From NCBI RefSeq assembly GCF_002210225.1, contig NZ_MWUJ01000003.1, positions 186,001 through 250,000 on the forward strand: a stretch of 64,000 bases of DNA, given 5' to 3'. Below the pieces are notes generated by a model that saw only the letters and a list, made by a program, of their open reading frames with translations, was not told the DNA's origin and did no database searches. Numbering within the stretch: the stretch's first letter is position 1; each line of letters begins with the position of its first letter. This document shows, piece after piece, positions 1 through 7,809 of this stretch. The position numbers were made by a program, and so were the translations under genes. This stretch comes from Geofilum rhodophaeum (GTDB lineage: Bacteria; Bacteroidota; Bacteroidia; Bacteroidales; Marinilabiliaceae).

Positions 1-102
1 ATGCCGGGCCATATCTCCCTGCAGATAAATGGACTTCTTTAATGGCACACAGGAGGTAGCCGCGAACAGAAGCAACAGAAAAATTTGGTGTCGGTACTTC
101 AT
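1..102 (-). CDS. Polysaccharide export outer-membrane lipoprotein (Wza-like), N-terminus only
   Basis: Partial gene: the ATG is at 102-100 and the reading frame stays open to the window edge, giving 34 residues. They form a lipoprotein signal peptide (MKYRHQIFLLLLFAATSC) with lipobox cysteine at residue 18, followed by VPLKKSIYLQG. The combination of lipobox Cys-Val-Pro, two lysines and a YLQ motif is characteristic of Wza/BexD-type polysaccharide export lipoproteins in Bacteroidota. The next upstream ATG (113-111) runs into a stop after three codons, which supports this start. It probably belongs to an export locus lying left of the window. Family assignment rests only on the N-terminus. Confidence 0.7.
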   Translation of the reverse strand, partial: MKYRHQIFLLLLFAATSCVPLKKSIYLQGDMARH

Positions 103-265
103 TTTAGACTCATTTTAAATAATGTGCAAGTTACAAATTAAGACCTTTCACCCCTGTGCGAGAAGACCGGGTTTAATCACCGCTTTGCACAAGTTGGTCA
201 AATTATGGCCTTGCTTCTTTCGCTTTCAGCCCCTAACTTGCTTCCCCTAAGCCCAAACCCGCGTT

Positions 266-2350
266 ATGACCCTGTGGAAACAACTCCCTTTATTAAGAAT
301 TCTGGTCTTCTTTATGGCCGGCATAGTGCTGCATGAGGCCACCTCATCCTATGACATTGTTCTTCCGGAAACCAAATGGGGATCGGCTGCATTGTTACTG
401 TTGCTTGCAGCAGGCCGGCTGCTGCACCAGGGCCTCCGAAGCCCCCTGGCCGGAGATTTGAGCTTCGCCCTGTTTCTAATGTTTTTGGGCTACCTGTTCA
501 CCCTGACCTTAAGTACACCCCTGCTGAAGGAACCCACCGAAGCCAAAATCGCCGGCACCCTCGAAGAAATAAAACAAAGCGACAGCGGATGGTGGCAACT
601 GACCCTCCGGGTTGATGCAGCAGCCCCTTCCCCAAACGCAGCTCTGCTTAAGGGAAGCAGGGTTTTGCTGACCAGCAGCGACAGCAGTTTGTCCGACCTG
701 CAAAGAGGCGAGCGACTTTTGCTGCAAACGAAACTGCAGGCCCTTCCCGTCAACACCAATCCCCATGCTTTCGACTATGGGCTTTTCCTTCGGCGCAAGG
801 GCTATTCTTCTCAGGCCTTTCTCTCGGCCGGATCCTGGAAGAGCCTGCCTCTGCCCCCTGCAAGCCACCTGGCACTTCCCGATGCCATCAACTGCTGGTG
901 CCGCGCAAAACTGGCACAAAACAAACTGGAACCGGAAGCCCTGGCGCTGATTCAGGCACTTTTACTGGGAAACAAAAGCGAACTCGACCGGGATACAAAC
1001 CAAAACTTCGTAAAAAGTGGTGCCATTCACCTGCTGGCTGTTTCCGGTCTACATACAGGCATTATTTATATACTGGTGGCTTCGCTGCTGTCCCTTTTTA
1101 TTCGCACCTCTCATCCCTTGAGTGTTTCCCTTATAATTGGCAGTCTGCTGGCCTATGCAGTGGTAACCGGACTGGCGCCATCGGTAGTGCGGGCCGTGCT
1201 TATGCTGTCTCTCCTACAAATGGGGCAACTCAGTCGACGCCCCGTCAACCGCTACAACCTCTTATGTGCATCGGCCTTACTGCAACTGCTCTGGCGCCCC
1301 CTACTCATTTACCATGCCGGTTTTTGGCTGAGTCACCTGGCAGTAGTGGGCATCCTGGCCTTCTACCCCCTCCTCAACAACTGCTTCACCTTCCGCTTTA
1401 CTCCTGCGCGTAAACTGTGGTCGCTGCTTGCCGTTTCGCTTGCCGCGCAAAGCACAACCCTGCCTCTTTCGCTCTACCTCTTCGGCGCTTTCCCAAGCTG
1501 GTTCCTCCTCAGCAATCTCCTGTTGCTGCCCCTGCTCACACCCATTCTGCTCCTGGCATTGGCCAGTCTGGCCCTCAGCTTTAACCCCACACTGGCTGCC
1601 CTAACAGCCGGTCCACTCAACGACCTCCTTCTGTTTATGGCACAACTGACCCAAAGCATTGAAGCGCTTCCAGGCAGCTATCCCGACAATTTATGGCTTT
1701 CAGCCCCCCTGCTCCTGCTGCTGTACCCTCTGCTGTTGCAAGTCTACCGACTGTGTACCCGTCCCCGCGGCACCCACTGGCTGCAAGCACTTGCCCTATT
1801 GTGTCTGCTAATGGCAGGATTTCTGGCGCAACAACATATCAAATTGCAGAATCAAACCCTCATTCTTTACCAAACACGCAAAGGACTCCTGCTCGAAGGG
1901 CGCTCAGGAGGACAAGTCTTCGCGCTGCGCAGCCAAAAAATGAGCTATGCCGATGCCGACTATGCCCGAAGCGGACTTATGAGACGCAGTCTGCGCTCCA
2001 AAAGCCATTTAAAAGAAGTCCAGCTGCCTGCGGATTCGCTGCTGCATATTCAAATACTGAACCCCGACACACAACCCATACTGCTGTACCACGGCAGCAG
2101 TCGGACACCTCTACTGGTTCCCGACGACGCCCACATAGCCACCGTGTTGCTTAACGGTAACCTTCGGGTGGATATGCCGTCTCTACTTAAAAATAAAAAC
2201 TGCCGACAAGTGGTGGCCGGTCCCGATTGCCCCCCATGGTTAATCCGGGAATGGGACACCTTTCTGGATACCACCATAATTTCCTTTCACAGTGTTCGCT
2301 ACCAGGGAGCATTCCTCTTTCCGAAAAACTCAGACAACAGCCACCGATAA
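266..2350 (+). CDS. comEC: ComEC/Rec2-family DNA-uptake channel protein
   Basis: 694-residue polytopic inner-membrane protein expected to carry single-stranded DNA across the inner membrane in competence. The first 100 residues hold three hydrophobic segments, then a soluble DUF4131-type region (about 90-200), then the ComEC core with the signature AIHLLAVSGLHTGIIY near residues 250-270 and many membrane segments to about 500. The C-terminal 190 residues are soluble and lack the HxHxDH motif of the metallo-beta-lactamase domain found in longer ComEC proteins, as is common in this phylum. trkA follows 69 bases downstream on the same strand. Confidence 0.9.
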   Translation: MTLWKQLPLLRILVFFMAGIVLHEATSSYDIVLPETKWGSAALLLLLAAGRLLHQGLRSPLAGDLSFALFLMFLGYLFTLTLSTPLLKEPTEAKIAGTLEEIKQSDSGWWQLTLRVDAAAPSPNAALLKGSRVLLTSSDSSLSDLQRGERLLLQTKLQALPVNTNPHAFDYGLFLRRKGYSSQAFLSAGSWKSLPLPPASHLALPDAINCWCRAKLAQNKLEPEALALIQALLLGNKSELDRDTNQNFVKSGAIHLLAVSGLHTGIIYILVASLLSLFIRTSHPLSVSLIIGSLLAYAVVTGLAPSVVRAVLMLSLLQMGQLSRRPVNRYNLLCASALLQLLWRPLLIYHAGFWLSHLAVVGILAFYPLLNNCFTFRFTPARKLWSLLAVSLAAQSTTLPLSLYLFGAFPSWFLLSNLLLLPLLTPILLLALASLALSFNPTLAALTAGPLNDLLLFMAQLTQSIEALPGSYPDNLWLSAPLLLLLYPLLLQVYRLCTRPRGTHWLQALALLCLLMAGFLAQQHIKLQNQTLILYQTRKGLLLEGRSGGQVFALRSQKMSYADADYARSGLMRRSLRSKSHLKEVQLPADSLLHIQILNPDTQPILLYHGSSRTPLLVPDDAHIATVLLNGNLRVDMPSLLKNKNCRQVVAGPDCPPWLIREWDTFLDTTIISFHSVRYQGAFLFPKNSDNSHR

Positions 2351-2419
2351 AGTCCGGTTTTTTTCGTCAAGTGCAAATTATTAGCTTATTTTGTCCCCGA
2401 CCAAATCATATAAACCAGA

Positions 2420-3760
2420 ATGAAGATTTTGATTGCCGGTGCCGGCGAAGTGGGCAACCATCTGGCAAAACTATTTTGCAACGAAGATCACGACGTGATC
2501 TTGATGGACAGTGATGAAGAAAAGCTGCGTAAAGCCGAATCTCATTTTGACCTGATGACCGTAGTGGGCTCAGTGACCTCCATTGACGATCTTCGGGATG
2601 CCCAGGTGGGCAGCAGCGATTTGTTTATTGCTGTACCCCCCTACGAAGAAGTCAGCATTCTCTCTGCCATGCTGGCCACCAAACTGGGCGCAAAAAAAAC
2701 CATTGCCCGCATCAACAATTACGAATACCTGCTTCCCGAAAATCTGGAGTACTTCAGACAGCTGGGGGTCGATGAAGTCATTTATCCCGAGCACCTGGCG
2801 GCTCAGGAAATTATGGCCTCCTTAAAACAGGTCGGCATTCGACAAATGTTCCAGTTCAGCGACGGCAAACTGCTGCTTTATGCGGTTAAACTGCGCAACA
2901 ATGCGCCCATTGTGGGACTAACCCTCTCACAGGCTTCGGCCATGCACGAAAAAAACGCCTATTTTACGGTAGCCATCAATCGCGACGGCAAGACCATTAT
3001 CCCAAGGGGGAAGGACAGCTTTCAGCACAACGACCTGGCCTATGTAGTAACTACCAAAGAAGGGGCCGCGCAACTTTTGGCCGATGCCGGAAAAGTTCAA
3101 TATGAAGTTCGCAATGTGATGATTTTAGGGGGCTCCCGCATCGGAAAAAAGGTCGCTAAGGAGCTGGAGCATCACTACCACATCAAACTGATCGAGATCA
3201 ATAAGGAAAAAAGTGCCCGACTGGCCGACTTCCTTGAAAACACCCTGGTAATTAACGGAGACGGCCGCAACCTCGACCTGCTCAAAGACGAAGGCATAGC
3301 CAAGACCGATGCTTTTATTGCCGTAACCGACAACTCGGAGGTGAACATCCTGGCCTGCCAGCTGGCCAAAAAGATGGGCGTAAAAAAATCAGTGGCCGAG
3401 GTGGAGAATATGGATTACATCGACCTGGCCGAGAACATTGGTATCGGCACCATTGTCAACAAGAAACTAATTGCCGCCAGCTACATCTACCGACACACCT
3501 TTAAGGCCAACGTTTCCTATGTAAAATGTCTGACCGCCACCGACGCCGATGTGCTGGAATTGGTAGCCCGTCAGGGTGCCAAAATCACCAAAGGGCCCCT
3601 GCGCAGCTTAGATTTACCCAGAGACATGAACATCGGAGGGATCATCAGAAACAACGAAGTGATCATTCCCAACGGCGACACCCGTATTGAAGCCAACGAC
3701 CGGGTGGTGGTGTTTGCGCTGCCTTCTGGTATTAAAAAGGTGGAAAAAATGTTTTTGTAG
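2420..3760 (+). CDS. trkA: Trk potassium uptake system NAD-binding regulatory subunit TrkA
   Basis: 446 residues in two tandem RCK repeats, each with an N-terminal Rossmann fold and a C-terminal RCK_C lobe. The first begins MKILIAGAGEVGNHLA with the GxGxxG nucleotide-binding loop; the second begins near residue 234 with VMILGGSRIGKKVA. TrkA binds the cytoplasmic face of the TrkH channel and gates K+ uptake in response to nucleotides. TrkH is often encoded next to trkA, but here the following gene is Sua5 on the opposite strand, so the channel partner must be elsewhere. Length fits the family. Confidence 0.93.
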   Translation: MKILIAGAGEVGNHLAKLFCNEDHDVILMDSDEEKLRKAESHFDLMTVVGSVTSIDDLRDAQVGSSDLFIAVPPYEEVSILSAMLATKLGAKKTIARINNYEYLLPENLEYFRQLGVDEVIYPEHLAAQEIMASLKQVGIRQMFQFSDGKLLLYAVKLRNNAPIVGLTLSQASAMHEKNAYFTVAINRDGKTIIPRGKDSFQHNDLAYVVTTKEGAAQLLADAGKVQYEVRNVMILGGSRIGKKVAKELEHHYHIKLIEINKEKSARLADFLENTLVINGDGRNLDLLKDEGIAKTDAFIAVTDNSEVNILACQLAKKMGVKKSVAEVENMDYIDLAENIGIGTIVNKKLIAASYIYRHTFKANVSYVKCLTATDADVLELVARQGAKITKGPLRSLDLPRDMNIGGIIRNNEVIIPNGDTRIEANDRVVVFALPSGIKKVEKMFL

Positions 3761-3826
3761 GTTTTTATCCACGAATTTCACGAAGGGGGCGCGCGCACCG
3801 GGCCAATACTTGCGTCGGCACTTTGC

Positions 3827-4441
3827 TTAGAGCTCCAGGATGCCCTTGCCCTGCCGAACAACTTCAAAGGGATAGTCGGTACAGTCCACTATGGTGGAAC
3901 CCTCATTGCCTCCATAGCCGCCATCAATGACCAAATCCACCAAATCGCCATACTTCTCGTGAATCAACTCAGGGTCGGTGGTGTATTCGATCACCTCATC
4001 CTCATCCTTTATAGAAGTACTCAACACCGGGTTGCCCAACTCCCGTACAATTTCCAGAATAATGGGATTGTCGGGAACACGGAAACCAATGGTCTTTTTG
4101 TTGTTCTTGAAAAGCTTGGGCACATTGTTGCTGGCCGGAAGAATGAAGGTAAAGGGACCGGGCAGGTGTTTCTTTAAGAGTTTAAAAACCTGGTTATCCA
4201 GAGCCTTGGTGTACACCGAAAGGTGACTCATATCGTGACAAACAAAGGAAAGGTGATCCTTCTTGAGGTTCAAACCTTTGATCTGTGCAATCCGCTCTAC
4301 CGCCCGGGCATTATTCACATCACAGCCCAATCCATATACCGTATCGGTGGGGTAAATAACCAGTCCCCCCGACCGCAATACCTCCACCACCTTTTGGACT
4401 TCCCGGGCATTGGGATTTTCGGGATAAATCTTAACCAGCAT
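3827..4441 (-). CDS. L-threonylcarbamoyladenylate synthase (Sua5/YciO/YrdC family)
   Basis: 204 residues with the YrdC fold. The enzyme makes threonylcarbamoyl-AMP from threonine, bicarbonate and ATP for the t6A37 tRNA modification. The SGGLVIYPTDTVYGLGCD segment near residue 25 is the conserved nucleotide and threonine site, and HLPGPFTFIL follows mid-protein. The frame is open upstream through tRNA-Tyr, but the ATG at 4441-4439 is the biological start: it aligns with the family N-terminus (MLVKIYPENP) and follows a terminator and a -7 box. It lies just downstream of two tRNA genes, one of them tRNA-Thr, which is itself a t6A substrate. Confidence 0.9.
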   Translation of the reverse strand: MLVKIYPENPNAREVQKVVEVLRSGGLVIYPTDTVYGLGCDVNNARAVERIAQIKGLNLKKDHLSFVCHDMSHLSVYTKALDNQVFKLLKKHLPGPFTFILPASNNVPKLFKNNKKTIGFRVPDNPIILEIVRELGNPVLSTSIKDEDEVIEYTTDPELIHEKYGDLVDLVIDGGYGGNEGSTIVDCTDYPFEVVRQGKGILEL

Positions 4442-4458
4442 AGGGCGTGAGTTTTCGT

Positions 4459-4466
4459 CAAATATA
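4459..4466 (-). promoter_or_regulatory. Putative -7 box for the Sua5-family gene
   Basis: Read on the minus strand this is TATATTTG, an exact match to the Bacteroidota -7 consensus TAnnTTTG, 17 bases upstream of the ATG. No good -33 TTTG lies at the usual 19-21 base spacing, so it is only moderately supported. It sits between the gene and the terminator of the RNA cluster, which is where a separate promoter would be needed. Confidence 0.45.
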
Positions 4467-4469
4467 GTT

Positions 4470-4508
4470 AAAAAAATAAGAAAGCCGGACCTCAACAGAT
4501 CCGGCTTT
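4470..4508 (-). terminator. Rho-independent terminator of the SRP RNA/tRNA cluster
   Basis: A perfect 9-bp stem (4481-4489 with 4500-4508, AAAGCCGGA against TCCGGCTTT) with a 10-base loop. On the minus strand it is followed by a T-rich tract (TTTCTTATTTTTTT). It lies 9 bases beyond the encoded CCA of tRNA-Tyr, so it ends the RNA operon before the Sua5 gene. Confidence 0.8.
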
Positions 4509-4517
4509 GTATTTCTT

Positions 4518-4603
4518 TGGTGGGGGGAGGAGGATTCGAACCTCCGAAGTCGTAAGACAACAGATTTACAGTCTGCCCCAGTTGGCCGCTTTGGTATCCC
4601 CCC
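4518..4603 (-). tRNA. tRNA-Tyr (anticodon GTA)
   Basis: 86 bases including an encoded CCA end. The acceptor stem GGGGGGA pairs with TCCCCCC, the discriminator is A, and the T-loop is GTTCGAATC. The anticodon loop reads CTGTAAA with anticodon GTA. The long variable arm fits a class II tRNA such as tRNA-Tyr. It lies 22 bases downstream of tRNA-Thr on the same strand and is closed by a strong terminator. Confidence 0.95.
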
Positions 4604-4625
4604 TAAAAAAAACTTCAATAAAATG

Positions 4626-4699
4626 AGCCGATGGAGGGATTCGAACCCCCGACCCGCTGATTACAAATCAGCTGCTCTGGCCAACTGAGCTACATCGGC
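4626..4699 (-). tRNA. tRNA-Thr (anticodon TGT)
   Basis: 74 bases. The acceptor stem GCCGATG pairs perfectly with CATCGGC, the D-arm is TAGCTCAGTTGG, the anticodon loop is TTTGTAA with anticodon TGT, and the T-arm has GGTTCGAATCC. The 3' end is followed by CATTT, so CCA is not encoded and must be added by the CCA-adding enzyme, unlike the neighbouring tRNA-Tyr. Its 5' end is only 4 bases from the 3' end of the SRP RNA, so the two are almost certainly cut from one transcript. Confidence 0.95.
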
Positions 4700-4703
4700 A
4701 AGT

Positions 4704-4800
4704 GGGTAAGCTATCTGTATCGCACCGCTTCGACCGCCTACCTTTGCTGTCGTCAGACCCTGGAGGAGTTCAGCAGGAGCTGGTCGTACAGGACTTACCC
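4704..4800 (-). ncRNA. ffs: Signal recognition particle RNA (small bacterial 4.5S type)
   Basis: 97-base RNA whose ends pair (5' GGGTAAG with 3' CTTACCC), forming one long hairpin. The apical part has the SRP domain IV hallmarks: CAGG on the 5' side and AGCA on the 3' side (the conserved symmetric loop bound by the Ffh M domain), flanking GUC-UGAC-GAC. The tetraloop is therefore UGAC (URRC class) rather than the usual bacterial GGAA. A TAnnTTTG box lies 5 bases upstream of the 5' end. Exact ends are inferred from pairing. Confidence 0.83.
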
Positions 4801-4805
4801 GGCGA

Positions 4806-4835
4806 CAAAAGTAGAAAATTCTCCAATTACCACAA
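4806..4835 (-). promoter_or_regulatory. Promoter of the SRP RNA-tRNA cluster
   Basis: On the minus strand the -7 box at 4813-4806 is TACTTTTG, an exact TAnnTTTG match, ending 5 bases before the inferred RNA 5' end. A TTG at 4835-4833 lies 19 bases further upstream, the usual -33 spacing. This would place transcription initiation at or next to the first base of the SRP RNA. Confidence 0.65.
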
Positions 4836-4984
4836 GCACTTTCAAAGGTTTTTTTTCAGCCTTTTTGGCCCCCACAGCACATAAACCAAATAACCAATAG
4901 GTTATGCAAAAACAAAATAATTAGAAGCCCTGCCAATTCTACACTCAAAAGCTTTTGCCGCCAAAAAATCCAAAGCATTAAGTA

Positions 4985-4992
4985 TATTTTTG
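4985..4992 (+). promoter_or_regulatory. Putative -7 box for the DUF4199/glycosyltransferase operon
   Basis: TATTTTTG is an exact match to the TAnnTTTG consensus, 28 bases upstream of the ATG at 5021. A TTTG at 4954-4957 is the only -33 candidate and sits 27 bases away, longer than usual, so confidence is moderate. Confidence 0.45.
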
Positions 4993-5020
4993 TAATTTCA
5001 CGCTGTTTAAGCCTCATTGT

Positions 5021-5563
5021 ATGGAAAACCAAACACAAGACAAAAGATTGTTCCTATTTACCAGCGGTGCCGCCCTGGGCCTGGCCATGGTGCTTTTTTC
5101 AACCTTCGTTTACCTGCTTACCGGACGCCTGTCGGGCACCTCTTTGGATGCCCTAAGCTGGCTGATCTATGCTGGCGTTATTTATTACACCATGCGGGTG
5201 TACCGCGACCGCTACATGGGCGGCTTTTTGAGCTATGGAAAGGGCCTGGTCTTTGGTATGCAAACCGCCGCACTATCGGGACTCATCATCGGTTTTTTCT
5301 TCTTCATTATGTTCCGCTTCATTAATCCTGGATTGCAATTTCAACTGGTCCAGGAAGCCGAAGAGGCTTATCTGGCTTTGGGCATGTCAGAAGCCTTTGT
5401 AGAAGAAATGAGCGCTTCCATTGAAATGATGAGCAACCCCTGGGTGCTTCTGATTTCTAATGCCTTCAGCGGACTGATTAACGGCCTGCTGGTTGCCTTA
5501 ATAGTCAGTATTTTTGTAAAACGCAAGGGCGATCCCTTTCAAGAAGTTATGAAAGATGTATAA
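5021..5563 (+). CDS. DUF4199-type integral membrane protein
   Basis: 180 residues with four predicted membrane segments (roughly residues 10-32, 40-56, 68-95 and 140-165). Residues 100-135 form a soluble loop rich in Glu and Ala. The sequence pattern and the position directly before a DPM1-like glycosyltransferase match the DUF4199 family of Bacteroidota, which has no assigned function. The last codons overlap the start of the glycosyltransferase by 8 bases, which suggests translational coupling and a shared role, perhaps in moving or using a lipid-linked sugar (inference). Confidence 0.75.
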   Translation: MENQTQDKRLFLFTSGAALGLAMVLFSTFVYLLTGRLSGTSLDALSWLIYAGVIYYTMRVYRDRYMGGFLSYGKGLVFGMQTAALSGLIIGFFFFIMFRFINPGLQFQLVQEAEEAYLALGMSEAFVEEMSASIEMMSNPWVLLISNAFSGLINGLLVALIVSIFVKRKGDPFQEVMKDV

Positions 5564-6524
5564 AAACCCGGCTACCCTCGACCTTTCGGTCATTGTCCCC
5601 CTGTTTAATGAGGAAGAATCCCTTCCCGAACTCACCGCATGGTTACTGAAAGTTCTTGGTCCGCTAAAGCTGTCCTTCGAAATTCTAATGGTCGACGATG
5701 GGAGTCGCGATGGATCCTGGCAGGTGGTGCAAAAACTGGCTAAAAACATCCCCCAGTTAAGAGGGCTGCGTTTCCGACGCAATTATGGGAAGTCGGCCGC
5801 TCTCCACTGCGGCTTTAGTGAAGCAAAGGGAGCCGTAGTCATTACCATGGATGCCGATTTGCAGGACAGTCCCGATGAAATACCGGAATTGCGACGTATG
5901 ATTATGGAGGAAGGCTATGACCTGGTAAGTGGTTGGAAGAAGAAACGCTACGACCCGCTGGGCAAAACCATCCCCAGTCGCCTCTTCAACCGCACCGCAC
6001 GTGCGGTGTCGGGTATAAAGCTGCACGACTTCAACTGCGGCCTTAAAGCCTACCGACACGAGGTGGTTAAAAATATTGAAGTGTACGGTGAAATGCACCG
6101 CTACATCCCCATACTGGCCAAACGCGCCGGTTTTGGCCGCATAGGAGAAAAAGTCGTGCGCCACCGCGAACGCAAGTACGGAACCACAAAATTTGGAATA
6201 GAACGTTTCATCAAGGGTTTTCTGGACCTGCTGTCGGTCATGTTCATTTCCAAGTTTGGACACCGACCCATGCACCTTTTCGGAAGTCTGGGTACCCTTA
6301 CTTTTGTCATCGGATTCTTTTCTGCACTTTGGCTGGGTCTGCGCAAACTCTGGTACGTCAGCCACCAAGTAGAAGCCCCCCTCATCACCACCAGTCCCTA
6401 CTTTTACATCAGTCTCACCTGCATGATATTGGGCACCCAGTTGTTCATGACCGGCTTTGTGGCCGAGCTGGTGGGACGTATTCGACCCGATCGCAACCAG
6501 TATCAAATTGAGGAAAAGTTTTAA
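5556..6524 (+). CDS. Family 2 glycosyltransferase, dolichyl-phosphate-mannose synthase/ArnC-like
   Basis: 322 residues. An N-terminal GT-A domain (about 1-225) opens with LSVIVPLFNEEESLPEL. It has the nucleotide-sugar Asp in EILMVDDGSRDGSW and the metal-binding DADLQDSPDE near residue 105. Two C-terminal membrane helices (about 235-260 and 280-310) anchor it. This DPM1/GtrB/ArnC architecture transfers a sugar from a nucleotide donor to undecaprenyl or polyprenyl phosphate. Donor and product cannot be read from sequence. It is translationally coupled to the DUF4199 gene and followed 2 bases later by a methyltransferase. Confidence 0.88.
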   Translation: MYKNPATLDLSVIVPLFNEEESLPELTAWLLKVLGPLKLSFEILMVDDGSRDGSWQVVQKLAKNIPQLRGLRFRRNYGKSAALHCGFSEAKGAVVITMDADLQDSPDEIPELRRMIMEEGYDLVSGWKKKRYDPLGKTIPSRLFNRTARAVSGIKLHDFNCGLKAYRHEVVKNIEVYGEMHRYIPILAKRAGFGRIGEKVVRHRERKYGTTKFGIERFIKGFLDLLSVMFISKFGHRPMHLFGSLGTLTFVIGFFSALWLGLRKLWYVSHQVEAPLITTSPYFYISLTCMILGTQLFMTGFVAELVGRIRPDRNQYQIEEKF

Positions 6525-6526
6525 TT

Positions 6527-7255
6527 ATGGCCTTTTACGAGAGCATTGCCCCCTGGTACGACCACATTTTTCCGCCCGCCCCTGCTCAGCTGAATTTCAC
6601 CGAATCCATTTGCGGTCCCCTCAAAGACAAGAAAATCCTGGATATAGGTTGCGGCACCGGCAATCTGTCCCTGCTCCTGAGTGCAGCAGGGGCTGAAGTT
6701 TGTGGCCTGGATCTGGATCCGGAAATGATTGCAAGAGCCCGTAAAAAAGTTTCTTCTGGCAAGGAGATCGACTTTAGAGTGGGCAATATGCTGGAACTGG
6801 AGCAACTGGAGCTGCCCTTTCGCCCCGAGGCGGTAGTATGCTTCGGCAACACACTGGTGCATTTGCATCAGGACCATGAGCTGACTTCCTTCTTTCAGCA
6901 GGTGCATCGCTTGCTGCCCCGTGGAGCCTACTTGCTGCTGCAGCTCATCCACTACAACCACATCCTGGACCACCAGGTGAACAGCCTCCCAAGTATCGAC
7001 AACGAACACTTATTATTTGATCGTCGCTATCGACTGATGGACAATGGCCTGCTTGCTTTTGACACGACCCTGCATGTGAAGTCCGAAAACAGAGAAATAC
7101 AAAACTCCGTTACTCTGAATCCGCTGCGCAAAGAACACTTGGAAAAATTGCTGAGGGAAAACGGCTTTGGCAACCTACAGTTTTTTGGAGATTTTAAAGG
7201 GGGGCCGCTGTTGGCCAACAGTACACCCCTGGTGCTGGCTGCACAGAAAATCTAA
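6527..7255 (+). CDS. Class I SAM-dependent methyltransferase
   Basis: 242 residues. Motif I is ILDIGCGTGNLSLLL near residue 41, motif II is the acidic CGLDLDPEMI, and a motif IV-like segment is VVCFGNTLVHL. These define the Rossmann-fold methyltransferase domain of the Methyltransf_11/25 type. The start follows the stop of the glycosyltransferase by 2 bases, so it closes a three-gene operon. The substrate is unknown. Its stop codon overlaps the end of the convergent Nudix gene by 4 bases. Confidence 0.85.
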   Translation: MAFYESIAPWYDHIFPPAPAQLNFTESICGPLKDKKILDIGCGTGNLSLLLSAAGAEVCGLDLDPEMIARARKKVSSGKEIDFRVGNMLELEQLELPFRPEAVVCFGNTLVHLHQDHELTSFFQQVHRLLPRGAYLLLQLIHYNHILDHQVNSLPSIDNEHLLFDRRYRLMDNGLLAFDTTLHVKSENREIQNSVTLNPLRKEHLEKLLRENGFGNLQFFGDFKGGPLLANSTPLVLAAQKI

Positions 7256-7701
7256 GACAACAATGCAGCGTCGGACTGCAACAATTCCACTACTTTCCGA
7301 TCAATGGGAAAGGTCAGATCTTCCGCCCTCAGCTCTTGCAAGCGGACCCAACGGAGCTGCTGACCGCCTGAACCAAGAGAGAATTGGGCCCTGTTGCACA
7401 CAGGAAAGTCGGCCCGTGGTTCTACATCCACCAAATAATAAATACTCAACAGCTGGGTTTTTTCGAAAAACAGGGCGGCTTGAAAAAAATCGGTGGTATA
7501 GTAGTGTGTCAAGGATCTGACCTTTCCAATCCGTTCTTCTTCAAACTCCCGGTGCAAACACGCCACGGTGCCCTCCCCGTATTCGAGTCCACCCCCCGGA
7601 AACTTCGTCATTTCAATGCCCTGAAAAACCTCATCGGAAAGTAAAATATACCCTTCACGAACACACAAGCCATAAACACGAATATTGAAAGATCCATCCA
7701 T
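7252..7701 (-). CDS. Nudix hydrolase family protein
   Basis: 149 residues with a complete Nudix box: GGGLEYGEGTVACLHREFEE followed by ERIG, matching Gx5Ex7REUxEExGU, in which the glutamates bind Mg2+. Nudix enzymes cleave nucleoside diphosphates linked to another moiety; the substrate here cannot be deduced. Convergent with the methyltransferase and 108 bases downstream of miaA on the same strand, so it may be co-transcribed with miaA. Confidence 0.87.
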   Translation of the reverse strand: MDGSFNIRVYGLCVREGYILLSDEVFQGIEMTKFPGGGLEYGEGTVACLHREFEEERIGKVRSLTHYYTTDFFQAALFFEKTQLLSIYYLVDVEPRADFPVCNRAQFSLGSGGQQLRWVRLQELRAEDLTFPIDRKVVELLQSDAALLS

Positions 7702-7809
7702 AAGCAGGTCTTAAAAGTGAAACCGGCCCCCGGGTGAAGTTGTAAACCGTGAAAAAGATTAAACGTAAATGGGAGCCGGTCTCCCTGCAAAGCTAAAAAA
7801 GAAAGCGGC

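Noticed and set aside
4442-4618. Upstream extension of the Sua5-family reading frame
   Set aside because: The extension translates tRNA-Tyr and the terminator; the family N-terminus starts at the ATG at 4441.
4704-4800. Considered as a tmRNA or a third tRNA
   Set aside because: Too short for tmRNA, no tRNA-like cloverleaf, and the CAGG/AGCA symmetric loop with complementary ends fits SRP RNA.
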